A stretch of DNA of 5,415 bases from Minisyncoccota bacterium (GCA_003518205.1 DOZC01000043.1:1-5415), one strand, 5' to 3'. Positions 1 through 5,120 are shown, counted from the stretch's first letter. The notes: a model not told the origin generated them from the letters alone. Program-made: numbers and translations.

Positions 1-167
1 TGGCTTTAAAAGACAAAAAGACTAGTCAGAAAATTGTTGATGTAGTTGAGGCTGCTAAGGCCAAAATGTCAGAGACTGCCGGTAAGTTGCAAGATCAGGC
101 TGAAGTCAAAAAAGCTGAAATAAATAAAAAATTGGCTGCAGTCAAAAATTATGACTCAGTTCACTAA
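1..167 (+). CDS. C-terminal part of a Lys/Ala-rich helical protein (partial)
   Basis: This reading frame is open from the window edge (first full codon at 3) to a TAA at 165-167, giving the last 54 residues of a protein whose start lies outside. The visible part is rich in Lys, Ala, Glu and Gln, for example KIVDVVEAAKAKMSETAGKL, with no Pro or Trp and only one Gly. That is the pattern of a long amphipathic helix or coiled coil. It resembles the tail of YtxH-like or other small stress/envelope-associated helical proteins, but no diagnostic motif is visible, so I do not name it. Its last 17 nt overlap the start of the YggT gene in another frame, which suggests the two are co-transcribed and translationally coupled. 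No membrane segment is seen in the visible part. Confidence 0.6.
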   Translation, partial: ALKDKKTSQKIVDVVEAAKAKMSETAGKLQDQAEVKKAEINKKLAAVKNYDSVH

Positions 168-546
168 AGAAACCACTACCACTCACACAACCAACGCTGA
201 TGTTGATGTGACAAACGTAGATTCAAACCCAGCCACCCAATCTCAAACTGTTGAATATTTAATTTATTTCTTTTTTGGTTTAATTGAAATATTATTAACT
301 TTTAGACTAGTTTTGAAAATGGCAGGTGCTAGTTTAGCCAGTGGATTCGTCAGGGCAATTTATGGTGTAACAGGAATACTGATTTTGCCATTCGATGGGA
401 TTTTTCGCCGCTTTGCCACTCAGGGTTTAGAAACAACTTCCATTCTTGAGCCATCCTCTCTAGTGGCGTTGGCAGTTTATGCAGTTATAGCTTGGGGAAT
501 AGTTAGATTGGTCAGAATTAGTTCGGGTGAAAAACAAGCAGACTAA
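151..546 (+). CDS. YggT-family integral membrane protein
   Basis: A 131-residue protein with a polar, Thr/Asn-rich N-terminal tail (about residues 1-33) followed by a YggT-type core. A hydrophobic segment at about 34-56 contains GLIEILLTFRLVLKM, the usual YggT pattern of a helix ending in Arg/Lys. Next come a semi-polar stretch with ILPFDGIFRRF (about 77-88) and a second hydrophobic helix at about 102-122. YggT proteins are small membrane proteins with weakly defined roles. Bacterial members have been linked to membrane organisation near division and shape genes and to osmotic tolerance, but no activity can be read from this sequence. The ATG at 151 has no good Shine-Dalgarno sequence and lies inside the end of the upstream gene, so initiation probably depends on coupling. 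The next Met (residue 57) would destroy the first membrane helix, so 151 is the best start. Assignment to the family is fairly sure; function is not. Confidence 0.82.
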   Translation: MTQFTKETTTTHTTNADVDVTNVDSNPATQSQTVEYLIYFFFGLIEILLTFRLVLKMAGASLASGFVRAIYGVTGILILPFDGIFRRFATQGLETTSILEPSSLVALAVYAVIAWGIVRLVRISSGEKQAD

Positions 547-608
547 ATAAACTGTGTTTTAACTTTGTGGTTTATCAATAGAGTACTTAATTTATTAAGG
601 GTTTTTCT

Positions 609-953
609 ATGTTAATAATAATTTTACTGTTAATTTTGGGAGCGGTAATGGCATATATTTCAAAATTTAACGCCGTATTGGTGAATGTTAATCTTGGAGC
701 CTATATTTTTAATGATATACCCCTATTTTATGTGATCATAGGATCCCTACTAATTGGCTTGATTTTGTCCTACTTGGTTTATTTAGTAGATTTGCTTTTT
801 ACATCATGGACACTTCGAGGCAAGGAAAATGAAATTAAAAAATTCAAAAAAGAAGTTTTAGAATTAACCAAGCGAATTCATCAACTTGAGCTAGAGAATG
901 AAAAATTGAAACATAATCACCATCAAGAACCACAAGATGATAATGCGTTATGA
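609..953 (+). CDS. LapA-domain (DUF1049) small membrane protein
   Basis: A 114-residue protein with two hydrophobic helices and a charged cytoplasmic tail. Helix 1 is at about 1-18 and is followed by a short loop with NAVLVNVNLG. Helix 2 is at about 38-64 and begins with IPLFYVIIGSLLIG. The loop-plus-IPL start of the second helix is the hallmark of the LapA/DUF1049 fold. Residues about 71-103 (EIKKFKKEVLELTKRIHQLE and on) form a predicted coiled coil, and the end is His/Gln/Asp-rich. In proteobacteria LapA-type proteins act with LapB in envelope assembly. Here, with no LPS genes in view, only a membrane-scaffold role can be inferred. AAGGG at 597-601 is a good ribosome binding site 7 nt before the ATG. 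The stop codon overlaps the Nudix start as ATGA. Confidence 0.8.
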   Translation: MLIIILLLILGAVMAYISKFNAVLVNVNLGAYIFNDIPLFYVIIGSLLIGLILSYLVYLVDLLFTSWTLRGKENEIKKFKKEVLELTKRIHQLELENEKLKHNHHQEPQDDNAL

Positions 954-1423
954 AACTTTTTTTGGCTAAATTATGGAAAGCTCTCCATTTGCCCAAGGGC
1001 TTGCAGTTGTTGGCGATGAGATTTTTTCAAGATCAATTTTTGGTTGGAGTGACGGGAATCATTTTTAATGACAAAGCCGAAATTTTGTTATTTAGACATG
1101 TTTATCGAGCTCACGCTTGGAGTTTGCCAGGAGGGTATTTAAAATCTGGAGAACACCCCAGGGAAGGCTTGGAGCGAGAAATTCTGGAGGAATCTGGTTT
1201 GGTAGTCAGCGTAGATGAGATAGTTAAAACTAGAACTGACCGTAACACTGCCAGGTTGGACATTTGCTATGTCGGTCAATTAATTGGGGGCGATTTTAAA
1301 GCCACATATGAAGTAGCTGAATTTGGTTTTTTTAGGCCAGAAAACTTTCCACTGCTTCGGAAAAACCAAATCTTTTTAATCGATCAGGCTTTGACGGCTA
1401 AAAATCTTTTAGCAGAAATCTGA
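950..1423 (+). CDS. Nudix hydrolase (COG1051-like)
   Basis: A 157-residue single-domain Nudix protein. The Nudix box is complete at residues 62-84: G62, E68, then R76-E77-x2-E80-E81-x-G83-L84, matching GX5EX7REUXEEXGU, so the metal-binding glutamates are present. It is preceded by FLVGVTGIIF (about 30-39) and WSLPGG (57-62), the usual strand and entry to the box. Nudix enzymes hydrolyse nucleoside diphosphates linked to another group. The substrate cannot be read here; ADP-ribose or an oxidised or sugar nucleotide are family options. The N-terminal 30 residues (MKLFLAKLWKALHLPKGLQL) form a basic amphipathic helix typical of one Nudix subgroup and could touch the membrane. The start overlaps the stop of the LapA-domain gene (ATGA), so the two are translationally coupled. 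TGA ends the gene. Confidence 0.9.
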   Translation: MKLFLAKLWKALHLPKGLQLLAMRFFQDQFLVGVTGIIFNDKAEILLFRHVYRAHAWSLPGGYLKSGEHPREGLEREILEESGLVVSVDEIVKTRTDRNTARLDICYVGQLIGGDFKATYEVAEFGFFRPENFPLLRKNQIFLIDQALTAKNLLAEI

Positions 1424-1451
1424 AACTAATATCAGTAGAATTCAAGTTATT

Positions 1452-1480
1452 TATGTCGGGGAGACAGGAATCTGCCCTCG
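1452..1480 (-). repeat. Decayed copy of the 3' end of tRNA-Pro
   Basis: Positions 1452-1469 are identical over 18 bp to 1630-1647, which is the acceptor/T-arm end of the tRNA-Pro gene plus 4 bp of its downstream flank. The match continues to 1480 (against 1665) if two deletions totalling 7 nt are allowed, which remove part of the T loop. The copy therefore cannot fold a T arm and is not a functional tRNA. It is in the same orientation as the tRNA, 178 bp away. It could be a leftover of a tandem tRNA duplication or the scar of integration at a tRNA 3' end; the sequence cannot decide between them. Confidence 0.75.
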
Positions 1481-1592
1481 TCAGGCGTGAATTTGAAAGT
1501 TACTTTTTGGGCCACGCCTGATCGGGTATTTGCCACGAGCTGATGCTCTTGGCTGAGAACCTAAATAGTTTTTCACCTTTAGCTACTCCAAG
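1481..1592 (+). other. Structured non-coding region with three hairpins
   Basis: Together with 1424-1480 this fills the non-coding gap after the Nudix gene. Inverted repeats seen are: H1, a perfect 9 bp stem TCAGGCGTG (1481-1489) with CACGCCTGA (1513-1521); H2, GCCA-c-GAGC (1532-1540) with GCTC-t-TGGC (1545-1553) around a TGAT tetraloop; H3, CTTGG (1548-1552) with CCAAG (1588-1592), enclosing CTAAA (1561-1565) with TTTAG (1578-1582). H2 and H3 share bases 1548-1552, so they exclude each other. A terminator follows directly. It may be a structured 3' UTR of the upstream operon or a separate small RNA; no known RNA family is recognised and no convincing dedicated promoter is seen. Confidence 0.45.
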
Positions 1593-1595
1593 ATA

Positions 1596-1630
1596 TAAAA
1601 AAAGTCCAGATTTTCTGGACTATTTTTTAT
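1596..1630. terminator. Bidirectional intrinsic terminator
   Basis: A perfect 8 bp stem AGTCCAGA (1603-1610) with TCTGGACT (1614-1621) and a 3 nt loop is flanked by A-run (1597-1603) and T-run (1623-1628) sequence, so it carries a U-tract on both strands. On the plus strand it would end the YggT-LapA-Nudix transcript. On the minus strand it begins just 12 nt past the 3' end of tRNA-Pro and would end that transcript. It fits the convergent arrangement well. Confidence 0.88.
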
Positions 1631-1633
1631 ATG

Positions 1634-1707
1634 TCGGGGAGACAGGACTCGAACCTGCGACCTCGCGCACCCCATGCGCGCGTTCTAGCCATCTGAACTA
1701 CTCCCCG
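1634..1707 (-). tRNA. tRNA-Pro (anticodon GGG)
   Basis: A complete 74 nt cloverleaf on the minus strand. The acceptor is CGGGGAG with CTCCCCG and discriminator A73 (1634). T8-A9 come next, then D stem GTTC/GAAC with a 9 nt loop. The anticodon stem CGCGC/GCGCG carries loop ATGGGGT, so U33 is followed by GGG (plus-strand 1671-1673), and G37 is present as expected for proline tRNAs. The variable loop is AGGTC, and the T stem GCAGG/CCTGT (one G-U) carries loop TTCGAGT. The loop ends can form an A32-U38 pair. The CCA end is not encoded (CAT follows), so a CCA-adding enzyme is needed. It reads GGG's cognate CCC and, by wobble, CCU codons. It is the only minus-strand gene in the window. Confidence 0.95.
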
Positions 1708-1733
1708 AATTTGTGATCTAGTTTTCATCAGCC

Positions 1734-1762
1734 ATTGTATCCTGAAAATTCGATTTTGCCAG
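1734..1762 (-). promoter_or_regulatory. Promoter of tRNA-Pro
   Basis: On the minus strand, a -35 box CTGGCA (plus 1757-1762, 4 of 6 to TTGACA) and a -10 box TACAAT (plus 1734-1739, 5 of 6) are separated by exactly 17 bp. Transcription would start near 1727, giving a leader of about 20 nt before the mature tRNA 5' end at 1707, which is a normal distance for RNase P processing. Confidence 0.65.
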
Positions 1763-1814
1763 CCAGAGGTCGCTGATTTAATGTGGCGAGTTGCTCAATT
1801 GCCCCAGGAAAAAA

Positions 1815-1842
1815 TTGTCAGAGAATAAATTTCAGGAATAGT
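1815..1842 (+). promoter_or_regulatory. Possible distal recA promoter
   Basis: A -35-like TTGTCA (1815-1820, 5 of 6) lies 16 bp before AATAGT (1837-1842, 4 of 6). A transcript starting near 1849 would carry the 21-codon ORF at 1873 ahead of recA. This is a pattern match only; the region is AT-rich and such matches occur by chance. Confidence 0.25.
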
Positions 1843-1872
1843 TCAGCATGTGCGAGTAAATTAAAGGTTAAT

Positions 1873-1938
1873 ATGAGTTTGAAACAAGTATCGAGTTGGG
1901 TTTCGGGTTTACTTTTCGCTCTAGTTCGTTATAGTTAA
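1873..1938 (+). CDS. Possible 21-residue leader peptide upstream of recA
   Basis: A short frame, ATG at 1873 to TAA at 1936-1938, is preceded by AAAGG (1863-1867) at a workable 5 nt spacing. The peptide begins MSLKQVSSW and ends with the hydrophobic stretch [12 protein letters not shown], so it looks like a tiny amphipathic or membrane-touching peptide. It ends 26 nt before the recA ATG. It resembles no family I recognise. Its overlap with the proposed proximal recA promoter (1908-1935) means it would only be made from a more distal promoter. Frames this short are common by chance, so the call rests only on the ribosome binding site and position. Confidence 0.25.
   Translation: MSLKQVSSWVSGLLFALVRYS
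1908..1935 (+). promoter_or_regulatory. Likely proximal recA promoter
   Basis: A -35-like TTTACT (1908-1913, 4 of 6) and a -10 TATAGT (1930-1935, 5 of 6) are separated by 16 bp. Transcription would start near 1942, leaving a leader of about 23 nt that contains the recA ribosome binding site AAGGA (1952-1956). I find no convincing LexA/SOS box (neither the CTGT-N8-ACAG type nor the CGAAC-type) in 1708-1964, so SOS control is not supported by the sequence. Confidence 0.42.
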
Positions 1939-1964
1939 CTCACCCCTGCTCAAGGAATAAAATT

Positions 1965-3101
1965 ATGACCAAATTACCGGTCAAGTCCGAGAAAGAAATT
2001 ATGCCTAAAGCTACAGTAGATTCAAAAGTCACCAAAGAACTTGAAACCAAAAACTCTGAACAAAAAGCGATTCGAGAAGCCAAGCTTCAGGCTGTTGGGA
2101 TCGCGATGCAGCAAATCGACAAACAATATGGTAAGGGTTCAATCATGCGGATGGGAGAATCACTCCGGGATATGCCCAAGATTCCAGTGGTATCCACTGG
2201 CTCTTTAGCATTAAATCTGGCTTTAGGAGTGGGTGGATTTCCTCGGGGTCGGATTGTCGAGATTTATGGACCAGAGGCTTCTGGTAAAACCACTTTGTGT
2301 TTGCACGCCATTTCTGAAGTTCAAAAAGCTGGTGGTGTGGCGGCTTTTATCGATGTTGAACACGCTTTGGATTCAGTCAGAGCTGAAAAAATCGGAGTTG
2401 ATCTAGATAATTTATTGATTTCTCAGCCGGATTATGGTGAGCAAGCTTTGGAGATTGCCGAAACTCTGATTCGCTCTGGTGGAGTTGATATTGTGGTGGT
2501 GGACTCGGTGGCGGCTTTAGTGCCCAAATCTGAGATTGAGGGCGAGATGGGTGATGCTCAGATGGGCACTCAGGCTCGACTTATGTCTCAAGCCATGCGG
2601 AAATTAACTGCCGCTTTGAGTAAAACCAAAACTTTGATTATTTTTACTAATCAAATCAGAATGAAGTTGGGTGTAATGTTTGGGAGTCCCGAGACTACTA
2701 CTGGGGGTAATGCCTTGAAGTTTTACGCCTCTCTGAGGCTTGATATTCGCAAAATTGGCAATATTCAAGAAGGTGACAATGTGGTGGGAAGTCGCCATCG
2801 GGTTAAAGTCAAAAAAAATAAGATGGCTCCACCCTTTAAAATTGCTGAGTTTGATATGGATGACAATGGCATTTCTCGAGTAGGTGATGTGGTAGATATT
2901 GGTGCTGCCGAGGGAATTATCGAGAAAAGTGGCAGCTTCTTTAAGTACAAAGGGGAGGTTTTAGCTCAAGGTAGAGAAGCTACCAAAGTCAAATTAACAG
3001 AAAATCCTCAAATCATGAAAGAAATTGAGCGGGAGATTTGGCGAACAATTCAAGAAAAGGGAGGCGTCAAAACTGTGGTAACTACTACTAAAACCGACTA
3101 A
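1965..3101 (+). CDS. recA: Recombinase RecA
   Basis: A complete 378-residue RecA, the ATP-dependent filament-forming strand-exchange protein of homologous recombination and repair. Residues about 34-65 match the conserved N-terminal helix and KGSIMRMGE. Walker A is GPEASGKT (102-109). Walker B is [12 protein letters not shown] (174-185). Loop L1 is around [14 protein letters not shown] (192-205), the NQIRMK switch is at 229-234, and loop L2 ends in [13 protein letters not shown] (241-253). KNKMAPPFK (284-292) and the C-terminal domain (about 305-365) follow. Two features are unusual. The segment after HALD reads SVRA (137-140) where most RecAs have PxYA. The C-terminus (VVTTTKTD) lacks the acidic tail of E. 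coli RecA. The N-terminus has an extra 33 or so charged residues. The ATG at 1965 is chosen because AAGGA at 1952-1956 sits 8 nt upstream; Met13 (2001) is the alternative. No recX follows. Confidence 0.97.
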   Translation: MTKLPVKSEKEIMPKATVDSKVTKELETKNSEQKAIREAKLQAVGIAMQQIDKQYGKGSIMRMGESLRDMPKIPVVSTGSLALNLALGVGGFPRGRIVEIYGPEASGKTTLCLHAISEVQKAGGVAAFIDVEHALDSVRAEKIGVDLDNLLISQPDYGEQALEIAETLIRSGGVDIVVVDSVAALVPKSEIEGEMGDAQMGTQARLMSQAMRKLTAALSKTKTLIIFTNQIRMKLGVMFGSPETTTGGNALKFYASLRLDIRKIGNIQEGDNVVGSRHRVKVKKNKMAPPFKIAEFDMDDNGISRVGDVVDIGAAEGIIEKSGSFFKYKGEVLAQGREATKVKLTENPQIMKEIEREIWRTIQEKGGVKTVVTTTKTD

Positions 3102-3120
3102 AACTAAATCACTTTCCTGA

Positions 3121-3150
3121 GAGGTTTTTGAGGAAGTTTTACAAAACCTC
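3121..3150. repeat. Inverted repeat overlapping the rny promoter
   Basis: A perfect 8 bp inverted repeat, GAGGTTTT (3121-3128) with AAAACCTC (3143-3150), has a 14 nt loop. A second, weaker stem, ACTT-t-CCT (3111-3118) with AGGAAGT (3131-3137) followed by TTT, interleaves with it, so both cannot form together. Only the weak stem has a short U-run, so recA termination here would be inefficient. The right arm covers the last base of the -35 box and part of the spacer of the next promoter, so an operator role is also possible. Confidence 0.4.
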
Positions 3151-3166
3151 CAAAGCCAGCTATAAT
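3138..3166 (+). promoter_or_regulatory. Strong promoter of rny
   Basis: The -35 box TTTACA (3138-3143) matches 5 of 6 and the -10 box TATAAT (3161-3166) matches 6 of 6 of the housekeeping sigma consensus, with an optimal 17 bp spacer. It is the best promoter in the window. Transcription would start near 3173, giving rny an untranslated leader of about 220 nt and making it independent of recA. Confidence 0.72.
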
Positions 3167-3309
3167 CGGTCATACGTGATGGGTATGACACATCACTTGG
3201 GAATAAAATCACCAACCTTTGCGTTTCTGAAGATTTAAGTATATGACCAACATCTCACTCACCATTAGCCCAAATGCTCTTGGTTTGAATCGAGCCGCAG
3301 ATTTCGCAA

Positions 3310-3334
3310 CAGCCTGGGTTTAGGCTGGGTTTTT
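3310..3334 (+). terminator. Terminator-like hairpin in the rny leader
   Basis: A 6 bp stem CAGCCT (3310-3315) with AGGCTG (3322-3327), loop GGGTTT, is followed by GG and then five T (3330-3334). The U-run is short and set back by two bases, so termination would be partial. It lies 137 nt into the presumed rny transcript and 61 nt before the rny ATG, with no promoter of quality after it. It therefore works, if at all, as an attenuator or as the 3' end of a small leader RNA. Confidence 0.45.
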
Positions 3335-3362
3335 GGTTGGTAAATTTCTCAAGTTGTCTTAC

Positions 3363-3390
3363 CCTTCCGATTAAGTAATCTAAAGGAAGG
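3363..3390 (+). promoter_or_regulatory. Hairpin covering the rny ribosome binding site
   Basis: CCTTCC (3363-3368) is perfectly complementary to the Shine-Dalgarno sequence GGAAGG (3385-3390), which sits 5 nt before the rny ATG. The loop holds a further small stem, GATT (3369-3372) with AATC (3377-3380) and tetraloop AAGT, stacking next to it and leaving TAAA unpaired. Folding would hide the ribosome binding site, so translation of rny is probably gated. Confidence 0.6.
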
Positions 3391-3395
3391 TAAAT

Positions 3396-5060
3396 ATGTC
3401 ATTTTTTGGCAATCTCTCAACGCTCTTTGGCCAGCGCAATGGCTCTGATCTCAAGGCAGCTAAATCGTCCAAGCTTAAAACTCCAGCTCGGTCTCAGGTG
3501 TTGCCAGCTCCTTTGTTGCCTTCTCAACCAGATCACAACAAACTAAATCATTTAAAACCGGATCTCACAAAATCTGATTCCAGATTGAGCCATAAATCCC
3601 CAACTCCAGCTCAGTCAACCACTGCTCCCACTACTGCTCAGCTATCTCAATTTGAGTCTATGGCTCGGGAAGCTCAGGCTAAAGCCCGCGAGATTATTGT
3701 TGAGGCCAAGGATGAGGCTTTAATGATCAGATCTGAATCTGAGCGAAAGGCCAGACAGCAAGAACAACAGTTGGTCGAACAGCAACGATCTTTGGAACAA
3801 AAGCTTGACAAACTCGATGAAAAATTGGGTCAGATTACTTCCAAAGAAGAACTGGTTCAACGCGACAAAGTTGAGCTCGAGCGCCAAAAACTGAGTGTCG
3901 AAGACACCAAAAACCAAGTGATTAAAAAACTGGAAGAAGTGTCTGGTTTAACTCGCAACGAAGCCAAAAAGACTTTATTGGAAAACTTGGAGAAAAAAAT
4001 TCGGTCAGAATCAGCTCAATTGATTCGACAGGTTCAAGAAGAAACTAAACAGGAAGTGGATGAAAAAGTTCAGGAAATTTTAATTGATGCCATGAAACAT
4101 GGAGCTACCGAATATGTGGCTGAGTACACTGTTTCGGTGGTGACCATTCCCAATGAGGAAATTAAAGGTAAGATTATTGGCAAAAATGGCCGGAATATTC
4201 ACACTTTTGAGCGATTCACCGGAGTAGACATTGATTTGGACGCTTCGCCCAATGAAGTTAAGCTCTCCTGTTTTGATCCGGTGCGACGGGAAATTGCCAG
4301 GGTGGCTTTGGAACGGTTGATTAAAGACGGCCGAATTCAACCAGCTCGAATCGAGGAAGTGGTTGAAAAAGTCAAAACCGAGATGGAAAAGGTAACTTTT
4401 GAAGCCGGGAAAAATTTATGTCATGCTGTGGGAGTTTTCAATGTTCCCACGGGTTTAATGCAGCTTTTGGGTCGGTTCAAATATCGGTTTTCCTATGGTC
4501 AAAACTTGGTCACTCACACTATTGAGGAGACCAAAATCGGCACCAAACTCGCTCATGAGTTAGGACTAAATGTCAACATTGTTAAGTTAGGGTGTTTGCT
4601 GCACGACATTGGCAAAGTGTCTGAAGATCAAGATGATAATCATATTGCGCTAGGAGTGCGAATTGCTAAGAAATTTGGCTTGCCACAGGCAGTGATTGAT
4701 TGTATTGCTCAACATCATGAAGACGAACCCTTCTCAGGTCCAGAGCAGATGGCAGTTTATATTGCTGATGCTATCTCTGGAGCTCGTCCTGGAGCTCGTT
4801 ACGAAAATCTCGAAGAATATGTCGAGCGACTTCAGAGCTTGGAACAAATTGCGACTAGTTATCCTGAGGTCAAAGAAGCCTATGCAGTTCAAGCCGGTCG
4901 TGAGGTTCGAGTTTTACTGGAGCCAGAAAAATCAAAAGATGATGATGTGACAGTTTTGGCAGTCAAAATTCGCGATGAAATTCAGGAAAAAGTGGTAGTT
5001 CCAGGCAGTGTTAAAGTCACGGTGATTCGTGAAAATCGAGCTACCGAAGTCGCCAAGTAA
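3396..5060 (+). CDS. rny: Ribonuclease Y without the usual membrane anchor
   Basis: A 554-residue RNase Y, the endoribonuclease that starts mRNA decay in many bacteria. From N to C: residues 1-80 are a Pro/Ser/Thr/Lys-rich, probably disordered region; about 85-235 form a long coiled coil; a KH RNA-binding domain at about 243-310 has KIIGKNGRNI with GKNG (262-265); an HD domain at about 365-470 has metal-binding H374, H403-D404 (LLHDIGK) and D458, plus H416 and H440-H441. SARPGAR-type sequence (SGARPGAR, 461-468) and the canonical ending VTVIREN-RA complete the match. Typical RNase Y starts with a transmembrane helix; none is visible here, only a short amphipathic start MSFFGNLSTLFG. Length is near the family norm. 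The ATG at 3396 has a strong GGAAGG 5 nt upstream. Expression is likely from its own promoter and structured leader. Confidence 0.96.
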   Translation: MSFFGNLSTLFGQRNGSDLKAAKSSKLKTPARSQVLPAPLLPSQPDHNKLNHLKPDLTKSDSRLSHKSPTPAQSTTAPTTAQLSQFESMAREAQAKAREIIVEAKDEALMIRSESERKARQQEQQLVEQQRSLEQKLDKLDEKLGQITSKEELVQRDKVELERQKLSVEDTKNQVIKKLEEVSGLTRNEAKKTLLENLEKKIRSESAQLIRQVQEETKQEVDEKVQEILIDAMKHGATEYVAEYTVSVVTIPNEEIKGKIIGKNGRNIHTFERFTGVDIDLDASPNEVKLSCFDPVRREIARVALERLIKDGRIQPARIEEVVEKVKTEMEKVTFEAGKNLCHAVGVFNVPTGLMQLLGRFKYRFSYGQNLVTHTIEETKIGTKLAHELGLNVNIVKLGCLLHDIGKVSEDQDDNHIALGVRIAKKFGLPQAVIDCIAQHHEDEPFSGPEQMAVYIADAISGARPGARYENLEEYVERLQSLEQIATSYPEVKEAYAVQAGREVRVLLEPEKSKDDDVTVLAVKIRDEIQEKVVVPGSVKVTVIRENRATEVAK

Positions 5061-5087
5061 CTCAATTAACAAAAATAACTAGCCAAG

Positions 5088-5114
5088 TTGACTCTCCCGA
5101 GAGTACAATATCAT
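5088..5114 (+). promoter_or_regulatory. Possible secG promoter with palindrome
   Basis: A -35-like TTGACT (5088-5093) lies 15 bp before TATCAT (5109-5114). An alternative -10, TACAAT (5104-5109), has no -35 at a normal distance. Either -10 places the start within about 5 nt of the secG ATG at 5121. The space between holds a perfect palindrome, ACTCTC-CC-GAGAGT (5091-5104), overlapping both boxes. It is not followed by a T-run, so it looks more like an operator than a terminator. Confidence 0.35.
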
Positions 5115-5120
5115 GAGCAT

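Larger units (their letters stand above)
3173..3395 (+). promoter_or_regulatory. Long structured leader of rny (candidate cis-regulatory RNA)
   Basis: The presumed transcript opens with a hairpin, GTGATG (3176-3181) with CATCAC (3191-3196), with an inner GT/AC pair. ACCAACC (3211-3217) can pair with GGTTGGT (3335-3341), enclosing about 117 nt. A second ACCAAC (3246-3251) can pair with the same GTTGGT (3336-3341), or with TTGGT (3280-3284), so alternative folds exist. A terminator-like hairpin (3310-3334) and a ribosome-binding-site hairpin (3363-3390) follow. A 26-codon ATG frame (3243-3323) begins MTNISL, ends FATAWV and stops inside the terminator loop; it has no good ribosome binding site. 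The layout resembles a riboswitch, attenuator or protein-responsive leader, but I recognise no known aptamer. Confidence 0.5.

Noticed and set aside
556..593. A promoter between the YggT and LapA-domain genes.
   Set aside because: Candidate boxes (TTGTGG-17-TAATTT, TTTAAC) match only about half of the consensus. An ATAAAC/GTTTAT inverted repeat there has a 17 nt loop and no T-run, so it is not a terminator either.
1457..1592. A second, intron-bearing or long-armed tRNA on the minus strand.
   Set aside because: The ends resemble tRNA ends, but the acceptor pairs only 5 of 7, the T loop is deleted, and no anticodon arm can be found.
1706..1828. An open frame reading through 1706-1828 whose end (VADLMWRVAQLPQEKIVRE) looks protein-like.
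   Set aside because: It runs back into the tRNA gene and its promoter, its only ATG (1781) leaves 15 residues, and there is no ribosome binding site. Most likely chance, though a decayed gene fragment cannot be fully excluded.
1708..1964. An SOS (LexA) operator before recA.
   Set aside because: Only weak TAGTT/AACT similarities occur; no match to either common LexA consensus.
2604..3215. Minus-strand open frames opposite recA.
   Set aside because: They are short, overlap each other and a certain gene, lack ribosome binding sites and show no domain; they are shadows of recA codon pattern.
3354..3382. A second rny promoter starting at TTGTCT (3354-3359).
   Set aside because: No -10 box at a valid distance, and the start would fall inside the ribosome binding site.
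4696..4950. An 84-codon plus-strand frame inside rny.
   Set aside because: It is out of frame within the HD domain of RNase Y, with no ribosome binding site and no recognisable product.
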